A stretch of 64,000 nucleotides of DNA. It comes from Spirochaetota bacterium (GTDB taxonomy: Bacteria; Spirochaetota; UBA4802; JAFGDQ01). The notes below the pieces were generated by a model, which worked only from the letters and a program-made list of their open reading frames with translations, searched no databases and had not been told where the DNA came from. A program made the position numbers and the translations under genes. How positions within the stretch are numbered: position 1 is the stretch's first letter; each line of letters begins with the position of its first letter. Positions 15,653 through 24,154 of the stretch are shown in pieces. The stretch spans positions 1 to 64,000 of the forward strand of contig JAFGDQ010000059.1 of assembly GCA_016932015.1 (NCBI GenBank), in the 5' to 3' direction.

Positions 15653-15976
15653 TTATTCTTTTTTATCCGGAAAGCCCCACAGCGGATCGTTTCCGAACTT
15701 ACTGTCCCAGAATGCTTCAGGATCATCAAAAGCAGTTTTGCCGGCATTTTCCTTTCCAGGGGAAAATTTATAATTAAAACAAAAGGCCGTTAAAGTTTTA
15801 TAGGCTTCAATAATTTTCTGAGTCATCTCTTTGCATTCTTCAGGAATCTTTTCGCAATGATCAGGATGCCATTTAAAAAGAAGTTCCTTATAGGAAAGAT
15901 TAATATCATTTATTGAAAATTCCGCGGGCAGATCCAGTATTTTGATCGCATCAATAATCGAATCAGATTTATTCAT
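15653..15976 (-). CDS. Small J-domain protein
   Basis: The 107-residue protein is essentially one J domain: an amphipathic helix with YKELLFKWHPDH carrying the HPD motif (residues 36-38) that stimulates DnaK ATPase, then the MTQKIIEAYKTL helix. It lacks the Gly/Phe region, zinc fingers and substrate-binding domain of DnaJ, so it is a type III-like co-chaperone or a specialised recruiter of Hsp70. The C-terminal 40 residues are acidic and tryptophan-rich (AFWDSKFGNDPLWGFPD). It stands alone, 155 bases before the sulfotransferase-like gene on the same strand. Its client is unknown. Confidence 0.8.
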   Translation of the reverse strand: MNKSDSIIDAIKILDLPAEFSINDINLSYKELLFKWHPDHCEKIPEECKEMTQKIIEAYKTLTAFCFNYKFSPGKENAGKTAFDDPEAFWDSKFGNDPLWGFPDKKE

Positions 15977-16149
15977 TTATAACTGACTCCTTTATTTTAA
16001 TAAGACGCCTTTTGTAATACTCTTATGCAATTATGTTAAACTTCAAAAAAGAATAGTACCGCCGCGTTCAGCCCTGTTCCAGGGAAAGGAAAAAATATAA
16101 ACGCAGTATTTAAAAAAACAGCAGCAATGTTAAATAATATGCTGTATTA

Positions 16150-16767
16150 TTAAAGAGTGCCTGCGCCTGCTCTCTGCCTGTATAGGGTTCTGTCAATTAC
16201 TGCTGACATTTTCTCTGTATCAAGTTTATTTTCCAGAAATTCGTTAATCTCTTTTGACTTCTGCAGCGAACTGTTTATTACTTCATTATAATTGATATAA
16301 ATAACATCCATATTATTCCTTGCGGAAATCCATTCTTTAATATCTTTTATATGATTTCTGTTTTTTAAAATCATTTCCTTATCTGAAAGGCCGCTTCCTG
16401 CATTATTTAACCGTTCAAGCATTTTATTTTGCGAATTGATGATCTCTCTCATATCGCGCTCCATAAAAATGATCCTGTAACGGTTTTGTTCAGGAAGAAA
16501 ATACAGCAGGGGAGATACAATCTTTACAGCCTTGCCGCCGCAATCCTGAATCCAGGATATATCATTCTTGATTTTCCTTGTTTTTTCAAATTCATAATAA
16601 CCTTTAAGATTATTATCATCAGCAGTTCTTTTCCCGTCTGTCATTATATCAAGACCGCCTGCTTCCAGCATCTGCATCATCATTGACGTACCTGAACGCG
16701 GCAGTCCTGAAACTATAATGATATCCTCATTTTTTTGGTCGGTTTTTTTTGTGAACAAAGATTTCAT
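16150..16767 (-). CDS. Sulfotransferase-family protein
   Basis: The 205-residue protein starts its fold with IIVSGLPRSGTSMMMQML (residues 17-34), the P-loop-like 5'-phosphosulfate loop that binds PAPS in sulfotransferases. A later RIIFMERDMREIINSQ segment (about 94-109) fits the 3'-phosphate binding region. It is shorter than most sulfotransferases (about 250-300) and may be a minimal form. No signal peptide is seen, so it should be cytoplasmic. It sits beside a sulfatase-like hydrolase on the opposite strand; a shared sulfated or phosphorylated substrate is possible but not shown. Confidence 0.75.
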   Translation of the reverse strand: MKSLFTKKTDQKNEDIIIVSGLPRSGTSMMMQMLEAGGLDIMTDGKRTADDNNLKGYYEFEKTRKIKNDISWIQDCGGKAVKIVSPLLYFLPEQNRYRIIFMERDMREIINSQNKMLERLNNAGSGLSDKEMILKNRNHIKDIKEWISARNNMDVIYINYNEVINSSLQKSKEINEFLENKLDTEKMSAVIDRTLYRQRAGAGTL

Positions 16768-17134
16768 ATTTCTCCGGATTACATTCTATCTGGCTTTTTT
16801 ATGAGAATTATATCTGTAAAGGATAAATTTCCGATGCAAACACTATTCTAACTTATTCTTACAGATATGCAACAATTAAAGTATCCTTTTGTTCATACAT
16901 ACAAAAATTGTACAAGGAAAATTCAAAAAATGATAAAAGTTTCTTGAAATAATATTTATAAACTCTAAAGTATCTGAATAAGATAATTGCAAATCACAGT
17001 AAAAATTCCGAATATTTCGATATTAATTATTATTCATAATATTAATTGACCCGGAATGCTGCTCTTTTTGTTTTATAAAAAATAAACCCGATATAATACG
17101 CTATACAAAAAATAAAAAGGAAATTTTCAGCACT
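16768..17134 (+). promoter_or_regulatory. Divergent intergenic region; candidate sulfatase-like promoter
   Basis: The 366-bp AT-rich gap separates the divergent sulfotransferase-like and sulfatase-like genes. A perfect TATAAT at 17092-17097 lies about 40 bases before the sulfatase-like start, without a good -35 at normal spacing. AAAAGGAAA precedes that ATG as a ribosome site. No repeat or RNA structure stands out. Confidence 0.35.
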
Positions 17135-18598
17135 ATGTTCAAACAAAAAATATTATTTATTACCGGCCTTATTATTTGTGCAGCAATTGCACTTACCATA
17201 TCTTTAAATTTTGCTACAAATAACAGCTACTTTCCGAATATGGACCTGAATCCGGTGGAAACCCTTACCAAAAAAAATAAAGAGAATAAAATTGTTTTTA
17301 TTTTAATTGACGCGCTAAGGCCGGATCATCTCAGCTGTTACGGCTATGAGCGTAATACATCTCCCGCAATTGACAAAATTGCCGAAGAGGGAGTTACATT
17401 CACAAATGTAATAGCAAATGCACCATGGACAAGGCCCTCCACCGCAAGTATATTTACATCACTGCACGCGTCTCAGCACGGAGTCCAGACGGAAAAAGCA
17501 GGCCTTTCGCGAAACTTTCTGACACTCGCGGAAGTGATAAAAGACTCAGATATAAAAACCGCGGCTGTAATAGGAAACGGCAACGCGAGTTCAGCATGGG
17601 GCCTGGATCAGGGATTTGAGGATTACATGGATACCAGGGAACACTGGGAAGGCCTTCCCAATGCTCAGATGGTATTTGACCTTGGCAGGGAATGGCTGCA
17701 GAAAAATAAAGATAATAACTTTTTTCTGACCTTATTTGCAATTGATCCTCACAGCCCTTATAAATCGCCGGCAGAATACGAAGAGCTTTATACAGACCAG
17801 CCCCGGGACAGGATTATCAGAAGGCCCAGATGGCAGTACAAAAAAGGCGAGAACCTTGATCCCCGGACAGTAAAAAATACAATCGGCCTGTATGACGGTG
17901 CGATAAAATACACGGATGATGTAATCAGGGATTTTGTCAGTGAACTGAAAAGACTAGATATTTACGATAATACTACGCTCATAATAACAGCAGACCACGG
18001 CGAAGGATTCGGCGAACACAACCGTTACCGTCACGGCTATCATTTCTATGATGAAATAATACGCGTACCGCTTATAATAAAATCTCCGCTTATCAAAGAA
18101 AAGGGAGTAACCTATGACCGTTTAACCGCGCTTATAGATCTGTATCCTACAATACTCGATCTGTACAATATTCCGGTCCCCGCAGCATGTGAAGGAATTT
18201 CTGTATTTAATAAAAATAAAAAAGCTAATTATCAGCACGAAAGAGTGATCTTCAGCGAATACAACAATTTCGGCCTTCATAATCAGTGCGTGAGAACAGC
18301 TAAATGGAAGCTTATATACGAAGCAAAAGCGGACATCGAAGTCTTTGACAGCTACATTAAAGACAGAAGCCTGCTGCCGCTCTTCCTTCTGGACAAAGAA
18401 AAATATGAACTATACAATCTTGAATCAGATCCGTTTGAAAAAAACAACCTGATCAGAACCGAAAAAGCAACAGCAGATAAAATGAAAGCAAACCTGAAAT
18501 TATTCCTGAGCAAAAGCAAAAAGGCCGTCAACGAAGTCGAAGGAGAAATAGACCCGGCTGTTATGGACGACCTGAAATCCCTCGGATACACGCGTTAA
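17135..18598 (+). CDS. Sulfatase-like hydrolase/transferase without the formylglycine motif
   Basis: This 487-residue alkaline-phosphatase-superfamily enzyme has an N-terminal membrane anchor or signal (about 5-27), so it acts outside the cytoplasm. The metal site is visible in FILIDALRPDHLSCYGY and ITADHGEGFGEH. The catalytic stretch reads APWTRPSTASIFTSL, which puts Thr where sulfatases have the Cys or Ser that becomes formylglycine, and the following CxPxR arginine is also Thr. It therefore looks like a phospho-ester hydrolase or transferase, as in other Thr-nucleophile members such as LTA-synthase types, not a true sulfatase. The C-terminus ends DDLKSLGYTR, echoing the tail of the small protein at 19489-19689. 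Substrate unknown. Confidence 0.85.
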   Translation: MFKQKILFITGLIICAAIALTISLNFATNNSYFPNMDLNPVETLTKKNKENKIVFILIDALRPDHLSCYGYERNTSPAIDKIAEEGVTFTNVIANAPWTRPSTASIFTSLHASQHGVQTEKAGLSRNFLTLAEVIKDSDIKTAAVIGNGNASSAWGLDQGFEDYMDTREHWEGLPNAQMVFDLGREWLQKNKDNNFFLTLFAIDPHSPYKSPAEYEELYTDQPRDRIIRRPRWQYKKGENLDPRTVKNTIGLYDGAIKYTDDVIRDFVSELKRLDIYDNTTLIITADHGEGFGEHNRYRHGYHFYDEIIRVPLIIKSPLIKEKGVTYDRLTALIDLYPTILDLYNIPVPAACEGISVFNKNKKANYQHERVIFSEYNNFGLHNQCVRTAKWKLIYEAKADIEVFDSYIKDRSLLPLFLLDKEKYELYNLESDPFEKNNLIRTEKATADKMKANLKLFLSKSKKAVNEVEGEIDPAVMDDLKSLGYTR

Positions 18599-18657
18599 CA
18601 ATACCCCCCCGCAGGGACTGGCCTGCGTGCCTGTTCCTGCCTATGTGCCTGCCACCC

Positions 18658-19467
18658 CTACATCCGAACCCCAAGCAATTTTTTGAAAACAAGCCCGAAC
18701 ACAATAGTAAGCATACTGAAAAGCACAAGCCAGTGCATCTCCAGGCCCGGTAAATTAACAGTCCTCGGTTTGTAATCAATTGCAATTTCGCGTATATTCG
18801 TATCTGCTGTCAGGGATTTATTGGAAGGATATAATAATTTGTAAAAACCGGGTTTTAAAATTATCCTGGGGGTAAGTTTTACCAGTGTATCATCAGCTGC
18901 AATGATGTTTTTATACAGTACACTATCATCAATATTTATCTTAATATTATGCCTGCCCGGTTTATCAGCGGAAATTCTCCAGGAAATTTCATTATCCTCC
19001 GCTATTCTCAATGCAGGAGTATCAATATTAATCCCTTCACCTGGTTCAATGCTTATTTTATTAAACGCATTTTTATCATCAAGTATCACTCTGAAAACAG
19101 CTGACCCTTTAGTACTTAAAGGCTCATAACCGAGCCATTTCTGCATCTGAAAGACACAAACAGACATAGGTATTATTACAATGAGTACAGGCTTTAATAT
19201 TGACGTCAGAAATTTGAGATTAAATCTAAGTATATTCTTCTGAGCAGACAGAAGAATCCTGATATTATCTTTATAAAGAGGGATCTCAAGCAGATGGGCA
19301 ATTATGCGCCTTTTTGCGAACTTTACTCTTTTGCTGTTTAACGTCATACGAAAGACAATCATCACAAAAATGCCTGCAGCCAGTGACACTATAAGAACAG
19401 GCCATACAGGATCAGCTTTCCTGAAAGGGTCAAATATCAAATTAAAAAAATTATTTAAATACAGCAT
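18658..19467 (-). CDS. Membrane protein resembling the YidC/DUF106 group, with extracytoplasmic domain
   Basis: The 269-residue protein has a hydrophobic segment at about 23-41, then a charged cytoplasmic helical hairpin (LNSKRVKFAKRRIIAHLLEI... RILLSAQKNILRFN), a second membrane segment at about 90-106, a beta-rich extracytoplasmic domain (about 115-240) and a final membrane segment (245-265). The first half resembles the Oxa1-superfamily layout (YidC, archaeal DUF106), in which a cytoplasmic coiled coil sits between membrane helices. The resemblance is by pattern only. It closes a leftward operon behind two phosphodiesterase-like proteins and a small RHH-like protein, so it may help place or assemble an envelope component. 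Confidence 0.55.
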   Translation of the reverse strand: MLYLNNFFNLIFDPFRKADPVWPVLIVSLAAGIFVMIVFRMTLNSKRVKFAKRRIIAHLLEIPLYKDNIRILLSAQKNILRFNLKFLTSILKPVLIVIIPMSVCVFQMQKWLGYEPLSTKGSAVFRVILDDKNAFNKISIEPGEGINIDTPALRIAEDNEISWRISADKPGRHNIKINIDDSVLYKNIIAADDTLVKLTPRIILKPGFYKLLYPSNKSLTADTNIREIAIDYKPRTVNLPGLEMHWLVLFSMLTIVFGLVFKKLLGVRM

Positions 19468-19488
19468 AACAGTAAAAATTTAACCTGC

Positions 19489-19689
19489 TTATTCAATATA
19501 TCCAAGCCCCTGCAGCTGCTTTTCCATATCTTCATCAATTCCGGGTACTTTGCGGTTTTTCTTTAATTCTTTTTCAAGAAGATGTGTAATGAATTCTTCG
19601 ACACTGCTGTAGCCCGCAGTTAATGAATATTCCCTGCTCATATCAAACAGATCTTTATCGATTTTAATTTTTGCAGTCTTCATTTTCAT
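19489..19689 (-). CDS. Small ribbon-helix-helix-like protein ending in LGYIE
   Basis: The 66-residue protein begins with a beta strand AKIKIDKDLF and two helices (SREYSLTAGY, SSVEEFITHLLEKELKK), the layout of ribbon-helix-helix DNA-binding or antitoxin-like proteins. A short linker leads to MEKQLQGLGYIE at the C-terminus. It lies three bases after the stop of the 674-residue phosphodiesterase-like gene. No toxin-like partner adjoins it, so a plain antitoxin role is unlikely. The LGY ending recurs on the neighbouring sulfatase-like protein. Function unknown. Confidence 0.7.
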   Translation of the reverse strand: MKMKTAKIKIDKDLFDMSREYSLTAGYSSVEEFITHLLEKELKKNRKVPGIDEDMEKQLQGLGYIE

Positions 19690-19692
19690 TTC

Positions 19693-21717
19693 CTATATTT
19701 CATATATTGGTTTACCGGTCATGTTTTCCGGAACCGGAATCCCGTATTCAGCAAGTATTGTAGCAGTAACATCCGGAAGAGCCGGATCTTTTTTTGTTAT
19801 TTTTTTATTTGAAATAAGAACGGCAGGCACATGTGCAGGATCAATGCAATGGTCGCCGCTCCACTTATCAAGATTATTGCTGAAAATTTTACGGGTAAAG
19901 CTTCCAAGAACGGTTTCCCAGGATGCTCTGTACCCTCTGTTCCAGCCTATTACAATATCAGGAACAATGTCATCAGCTCTGTTATAGAGCTCCTTGCCGA
20001 ACCAGATATTTGAGACAGCATTAATTCCTGTTAACGGATCTTTTAAAGCCAGAAGTTCTGTTTTCAGCTTCTTTAATAATTTATCCTCATCCTTCTGTTT
20101 TACTATGCCGTACTTTTCCCTGCCCTCTTTATTCAGATACAAAGCATTAATACCAAGCCCGTATGCCTTACTCTTTGCCCAGTTAAGATTTTTAAAATAA
20201 GTTCCCTTCTCAATGAATTCATTATTAAAAAAAGAAATATACTTGTTCCTGTAAAGCCAGGTATTCAGATTAACACAACGGTAAAACGGAGCAAAACCGT
20301 GATCGGATAAAACAATCAGCCTCAGATTCGGATCTTCAATATTAAACCTGCTGAAGAATTCCCCGAGTACATCATCCATCTCAATGTACAGTTTTTTTAT
20401 AACATCTGAATAGTTGCTTCCGATTTCACGCGTATACAGCGGATGTTTTTTATCTATCGCGCGCCAGAACATATGACTGTCCTGATCCAGGTTCGAAAAA
20501 TAATAAAACAGCATGCCGGATGACTTAGCTTTCAATTTATCGCATTCATACCTGAACAGTGCCCTGCTCTCTTTTAATATCTGTTTTGAATTATCAAGAT
20601 AAGCGTTCTCCGGAAGCACTTCATAACTGAGCGACTTGGTATCTGCAGGAAGCCCTTTTGTATCAAACAGACCGACATTTTCGGCGAGTTCCGCACCGTA
20701 TTCTTCCGGCTGCGTTACAGGCAAAGACTGTTCGGACGGGTCAATATTTACCGGCGATATGTACATTTCAAAGTGAGGATGAATCTGCCTGATGTATAAT
20801 TTGCAAATACCTTTCACTGAGCTGACATGCTTCATTAAATCGAATTCCACCTGCAGCCAGTCACTCCACTCATTTTCCTTCATCAGCATTTCGTACTGCT
20901 GTACTTTAATTTTAACAACACTGTTTTCAGAATCACGCCATATTGTTACAGGTATCTTTGTACCCGGTTTGTTTTTCTTCAATGAATTGACCGGCCCCGG
21001 CAGATAAAGCTCTGATTTATTGTTCTCAAAATTTACAGGAATAACCTTACCGCCTGTAATATTCTTATATATATCAGGACGCGAAGTATAAAAAGAAAAG
21101 GTCCCGTAGGAACCGAGAAGATCAGGAGTGCCCATGCCTGAAACGCTTGTTACGTTTTTATTTGTTTCTTTTGCCGGGAATTCTCCGGGCAGTTTAAACA
21201 CAGTAGTCGGAATACCCGCTTCTCCGAGATACTCCCAGAAAGGCTTTCCCTGCCGGAGCTGCTTAACAGTACCGCCGGAAATGGGAATCTCCCAGTCGCC
21301 TATCTCCACTGTGCCGGCTGAACCTTTCACCTGCGAAGTGGAAAAGAAAGGCGTCATTGCAGCAGGGTCTCTGTGAATAAAATCGAAAATTCCATGCACT
21401 GAAGCCGAAGCACCAACCGCAAAGTCAGACCATGCCACAGGGCTTTGCGGCGGAATGCTGGTCCTCATTTCCTTAAAACCGCCTGTATCAATCAAACGCC
21501 TGAAATTCGGCAGGACTCCCTCTTTAAGCAGCTTTCTTAATATTCGCGGGTCCATGCCGTCTATCCCGATTACTATTACTTTCTTTCCTGTATCTTTTCC
21601 ACTCATTGATCCGGCGCACGAATAAATAAGCGGAGAAAGCGCAAGCGCAGCACCGGCCTTTACTGATTTATCCAGAAATTTTTTTCTGGTTATTTCTTTA
21701 GCTTTATTTTTTTTCAT
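19693..21717 (-). CDS. Type I phosphodiesterase-like lipoprotein (alkaline phosphatase superfamily)
   Basis: The 674-residue protein starts with TRKKFLDKSVKAG, a near twin-arginine motif, and a hydrophobic stretch ending LIYSCAGS, a lipobox with Cys at about residue 34. Export by Tat with lipid anchoring is therefore likely. The catalytic fold follows: VIGIDGMDPRIL (metal Asp), a QSPVAWSDF segment where the nucleophile is expected (Ser in place of the usual Thr), HGIFDFIHR, VLSDHGFAPFYR and SGDHCIDPAHVP (metal Asp/His pairs). It is a paralogue of the 700-residue protein encoded 15 bases upstream. Family members hydrolyse phosphodiesters or phosphomonoesters; the substrate is unknown, possibly a glycan or lipid headgroup of the envelope. 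Confidence 0.82.
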   Translation of the reverse strand: MKKNKAKEITRKKFLDKSVKAGAALALSPLIYSCAGSMSGKDTGKKVIVIGIDGMDPRILRKLLKEGVLPNFRRLIDTGGFKEMRTSIPPQSPVAWSDFAVGASASVHGIFDFIHRDPAAMTPFFSTSQVKGSAGTVEIGDWEIPISGGTVKQLRQGKPFWEYLGEAGIPTTVFKLPGEFPAKETNKNVTSVSGMGTPDLLGSYGTFSFYTSRPDIYKNITGGKVIPVNFENNKSELYLPGPVNSLKKNKPGTKIPVTIWRDSENSVVKIKVQQYEMLMKENEWSDWLQVEFDLMKHVSSVKGICKLYIRQIHPHFEMYISPVNIDPSEQSLPVTQPEEYGAELAENVGLFDTKGLPADTKSLSYEVLPENAYLDNSKQILKESRALFRYECDKLKAKSSGMLFYYFSNLDQDSHMFWRAIDKKHPLYTREIGSNYSDVIKKLYIEMDDVLGEFFSRFNIEDPNLRLIVLSDHGFAPFYRCVNLNTWLYRNKYISFFNNEFIEKGTYFKNLNWAKSKAYGLGINALYLNKEGREKYGIVKQKDEDKLLKKLKTELLALKDPLTGINAVSNIWFGKELYNRADDIVPDIVIGWNRGYRASWETVLGSFTRKIFSNNLDKWSGDHCIDPAHVPAVLISNKKITKKDPALPDVTATILAEYGIPVPENMTGKPIYEI

Positions 21718-21731
21718 TTTAAATGTAAATT

Positions 21732-23834
21732 CTATTGCTTACTATTTATTAAAGATTTTCCCTGCATATAAGGAGGATTCTTTACACCGAAAGCATCAAG
21801 AACAGTCGGTGCAATATCTTTAATATCAGGCTGATCCGTATTTATCTTTTTATTGCAGAAGAATACGCCCGGTACCTGTTCCGGGTCCATACAGTGATCT
21901 CCGCTCCAGTGCTTTGTGTTATCTTCAAAGACCGAATCAGATACAGAACCCGACGCGCATTCCCATGAGTTTCTGTATCCCCTGTTATAGCATACCATAA
22001 GGTCAGGCCCTTCAGATGCATACGGGCCGGAATAAAAATTCTCCGTATCCAGCATTCTGTTAATTGCAGTACAGTTCTTTTCCTTATCAACAAGTCCTGT
22101 TAATTTATCCGATAATTCCTTTTTCAGCTCTGTATATTCATTGTCTTCATCAACAATACCACTGGACTCCCTGCCCTTTTTATTTATGTAAATGCCTGAC
22201 AGTCCGAACGAATAAGCCTTTGTCCTGTCCCAGTCCACATTGCTGAACCATTCTCCCGACCTGTTGCCGTCTTTCAGAAACATATAACCGTTTTCGAGCA
22301 GCCATGTGTTTAAATTCACTCCTCTGTTAAAAGAAGCAAATCCATGGTCTGAAATAACAACGATCATAGTTTTCTTATCAACCTTTTCCAGAATCCGGCC
22401 CAGCATATTATCCATATTGACATACAGATTTTCAATTGTGTCTTTATATTCCATTACCCTTTTATTCTTATTTGACGGATGAGATTCTTCAAGACAACGG
22501 AAAAACATATGCTGAAGACGATCAGTAATATCAAAAACGCACGCGCATAAGCCTTTCGGAGTTTTATCAAGAGCGTTAAACAATATCTGTTCCCGTTCCT
22601 CATGAAATTTATAAGCCTGGTCTATGAATGCATCTTCATCAATAATGCCTTCGTTAAGGGCCCATGTATCTTCGGCAAGTCCGAGAGTAGCGTAATCTCC
22701 TACCATCTTTGAAAGATAAATTGAATAATACGGCGGATGAGAGATCGGAATTGAAGGCTTTTCAGGATCTATGTTTATAGGTGTAACATACATTTCAAAA
22801 TCAGGTTTTATTTTTTTTACATAAAAACGGCATATACCGGATATTTTTCTTTTAAGTCCATTTTTAAAGGACAGCTTCTTCCATTCAGAGTATACTCCTT
22901 CTTTTAACTTAAAAGTATCCGTACCTGTTTTGAACAATGCCTCATTATTTCCATTTAACTGAATTTCCAGAGGAAGTTTTATCTCATCACCGTTTTTCAG
23001 AACTGAATTTTCCGGCCCCGGAATATAAGTGTTTATCCTGTCCGATTTGATGGTAAGCGGTATTTGGATTCCGGCAGTAGTCTCTTTATTGATACTTCCG
23101 TTTGAACTGTAAAAAAGAAAAGTTCCCTGTGTACCTTTAATATCCGGTACGCACATACCGGAAAGCAATGTCCCGTTAAATTTTTCAGGCGGGAATGTAA
23201 TTGGTACGCGCAGAATAGAACTGAAAATATTATATTTACCAAGAATATTCCAGAAAGGAATTCCCTTTCTAAGCATTTTTACCCTGCCGCTTTTAAGAGG
23301 TATCGAATATTTACCCAGTGACAGCATGCGTGAAGGCTTTTCAACTTTTGATGATGACAGTACCGGTTTATACGAACTTAAATCACGATTTAAGAAGTCA
23401 AATATGCTGTGTCCTGACGGATCAACGCCTGTAATGAAAGAAGACCACGCGACAGGCGAAATTGCAGGAGTGGTTGTTTTAAGTTTTCTGAAAGATCCCT
23501 CTGAACTTAGCTGCTTAAAATTAGGAAGTTTTTTTTCCTTTATATACTTCTCAGCAAGAACAGGGTCCATACCGTCCAGGCCGATTATAACAATCCGGTC
23601 AATATTACTGTTTTTTTCCGGTTTTTTTCCACAAACAGACTTTATTAAAAACCGGATCGGCCAGAATATAATAATTAATAGCGCGATAATAATTGTTATT
23701 AATAGTATTGAGAAACCGGAAACCAGGGCAAATCCGGCACCCGGACCTATATATGCCTGAGCTGTTTCTATACCTGTAAAAATAACAATTATAATAGTAA
23801 GAACAGGGATTAATATTTTTTTTCTGAAAGACAT
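21732..23834 (-). CDS. Type I phosphodiesterase-like membrane protein (alkaline phosphatase superfamily)
   Basis: The 700-residue protein has an N-terminal signal segment (about 7-28) ending AQAYIGPGAGFAL, a second membrane helix (about 40-65), and then the same catalytic fold as its neighbour: VIIGLDGMDPVL, ISPVAWSSF, HSIFDFLNR, VVISDHGFASFNR and SGDHCMDPEQVP. The AYIGPGAG motif before the second helix is typical for this membrane-bound subgroup. Metal ligands and the candidate Ser nucleophile are kept in both copies, so both should be active. It leads the leftward operon; the two copies differ in anchoring (two helices here, lipoprotein there), suggesting work at two sites. No Shine-Dalgarno sequence precedes the ATG. 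Confidence 0.82.
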   Translation of the reverse strand: MSFRKKILIPVLTIIIVIFTGIETAQAYIGPGAGFALVSGFSILLITIIIALLIIIFWPIRFLIKSVCGKKPEKNSNIDRIVIIGLDGMDPVLAEKYIKEKKLPNFKQLSSEGSFRKLKTTTPAISPVAWSSFITGVDPSGHSIFDFLNRDLSSYKPVLSSSKVEKPSRMLSLGKYSIPLKSGRVKMLRKGIPFWNILGKYNIFSSILRVPITFPPEKFNGTLLSGMCVPDIKGTQGTFLFYSSNGSINKETTAGIQIPLTIKSDRINTYIPGPENSVLKNGDEIKLPLEIQLNGNNEALFKTGTDTFKLKEGVYSEWKKLSFKNGLKRKISGICRFYVKKIKPDFEMYVTPINIDPEKPSIPISHPPYYSIYLSKMVGDYATLGLAEDTWALNEGIIDEDAFIDQAYKFHEEREQILFNALDKTPKGLCACVFDITDRLQHMFFRCLEESHPSNKNKRVMEYKDTIENLYVNMDNMLGRILEKVDKKTMIVVISDHGFASFNRGVNLNTWLLENGYMFLKDGNRSGEWFSNVDWDRTKAYSFGLSGIYINKKGRESSGIVDEDNEYTELKKELSDKLTGLVDKEKNCTAINRMLDTENFYSGPYASEGPDLMVCYNRGYRNSWECASGSVSDSVFEDNTKHWSGDHCMDPEQVPGVFFCNKKINTDQPDIKDIAPTVLDAFGVKNPPYMQGKSLINSKQ

Positions 23835-24154
23835 AGGAGATTAAATAATATTCCATGCAGATAAATGAATAATAATAATTATTTTTATAAATTGCCCTGT
23901 TAAGGACGATTCATTATCTGTTTGAATATCTGACCTATATTACATTTACGGCTGAAGGGCAACTACTTTTTAAAAAAAGGCATACGCTTGAAAAAAAATA
24001 CCGCTATTTCATATTAATCAATATAAAAACAACGGATAATATTAAGACATTGAGCATAAACCGTAAAAAATCTGCTTGAAGTATTATAATAATTTAAAAA
24101 TATTCTGACTTAATAATTAAAAAAATACAATAAATTCTGTCCGGTTACCATTTC
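23835..24154. other. Divergent intergenic region between phosphodiesterase operon and LytTR gene
   Basis: The gap of 320 bases is very AT-rich. A TATAAT-like hexamer occurs at 24085-24090, about 65 bases before the LytTR gene, without a good -35. I see no repeat, hairpin or RNA here. Confidence 0.4.

Noticed and set aside
19489-19689. Antitoxin of a toxin-antitoxin pair
   Set aside because: RHH-like front part, but no small toxin gene beside it and it sits inside a four-gene envelope operon.
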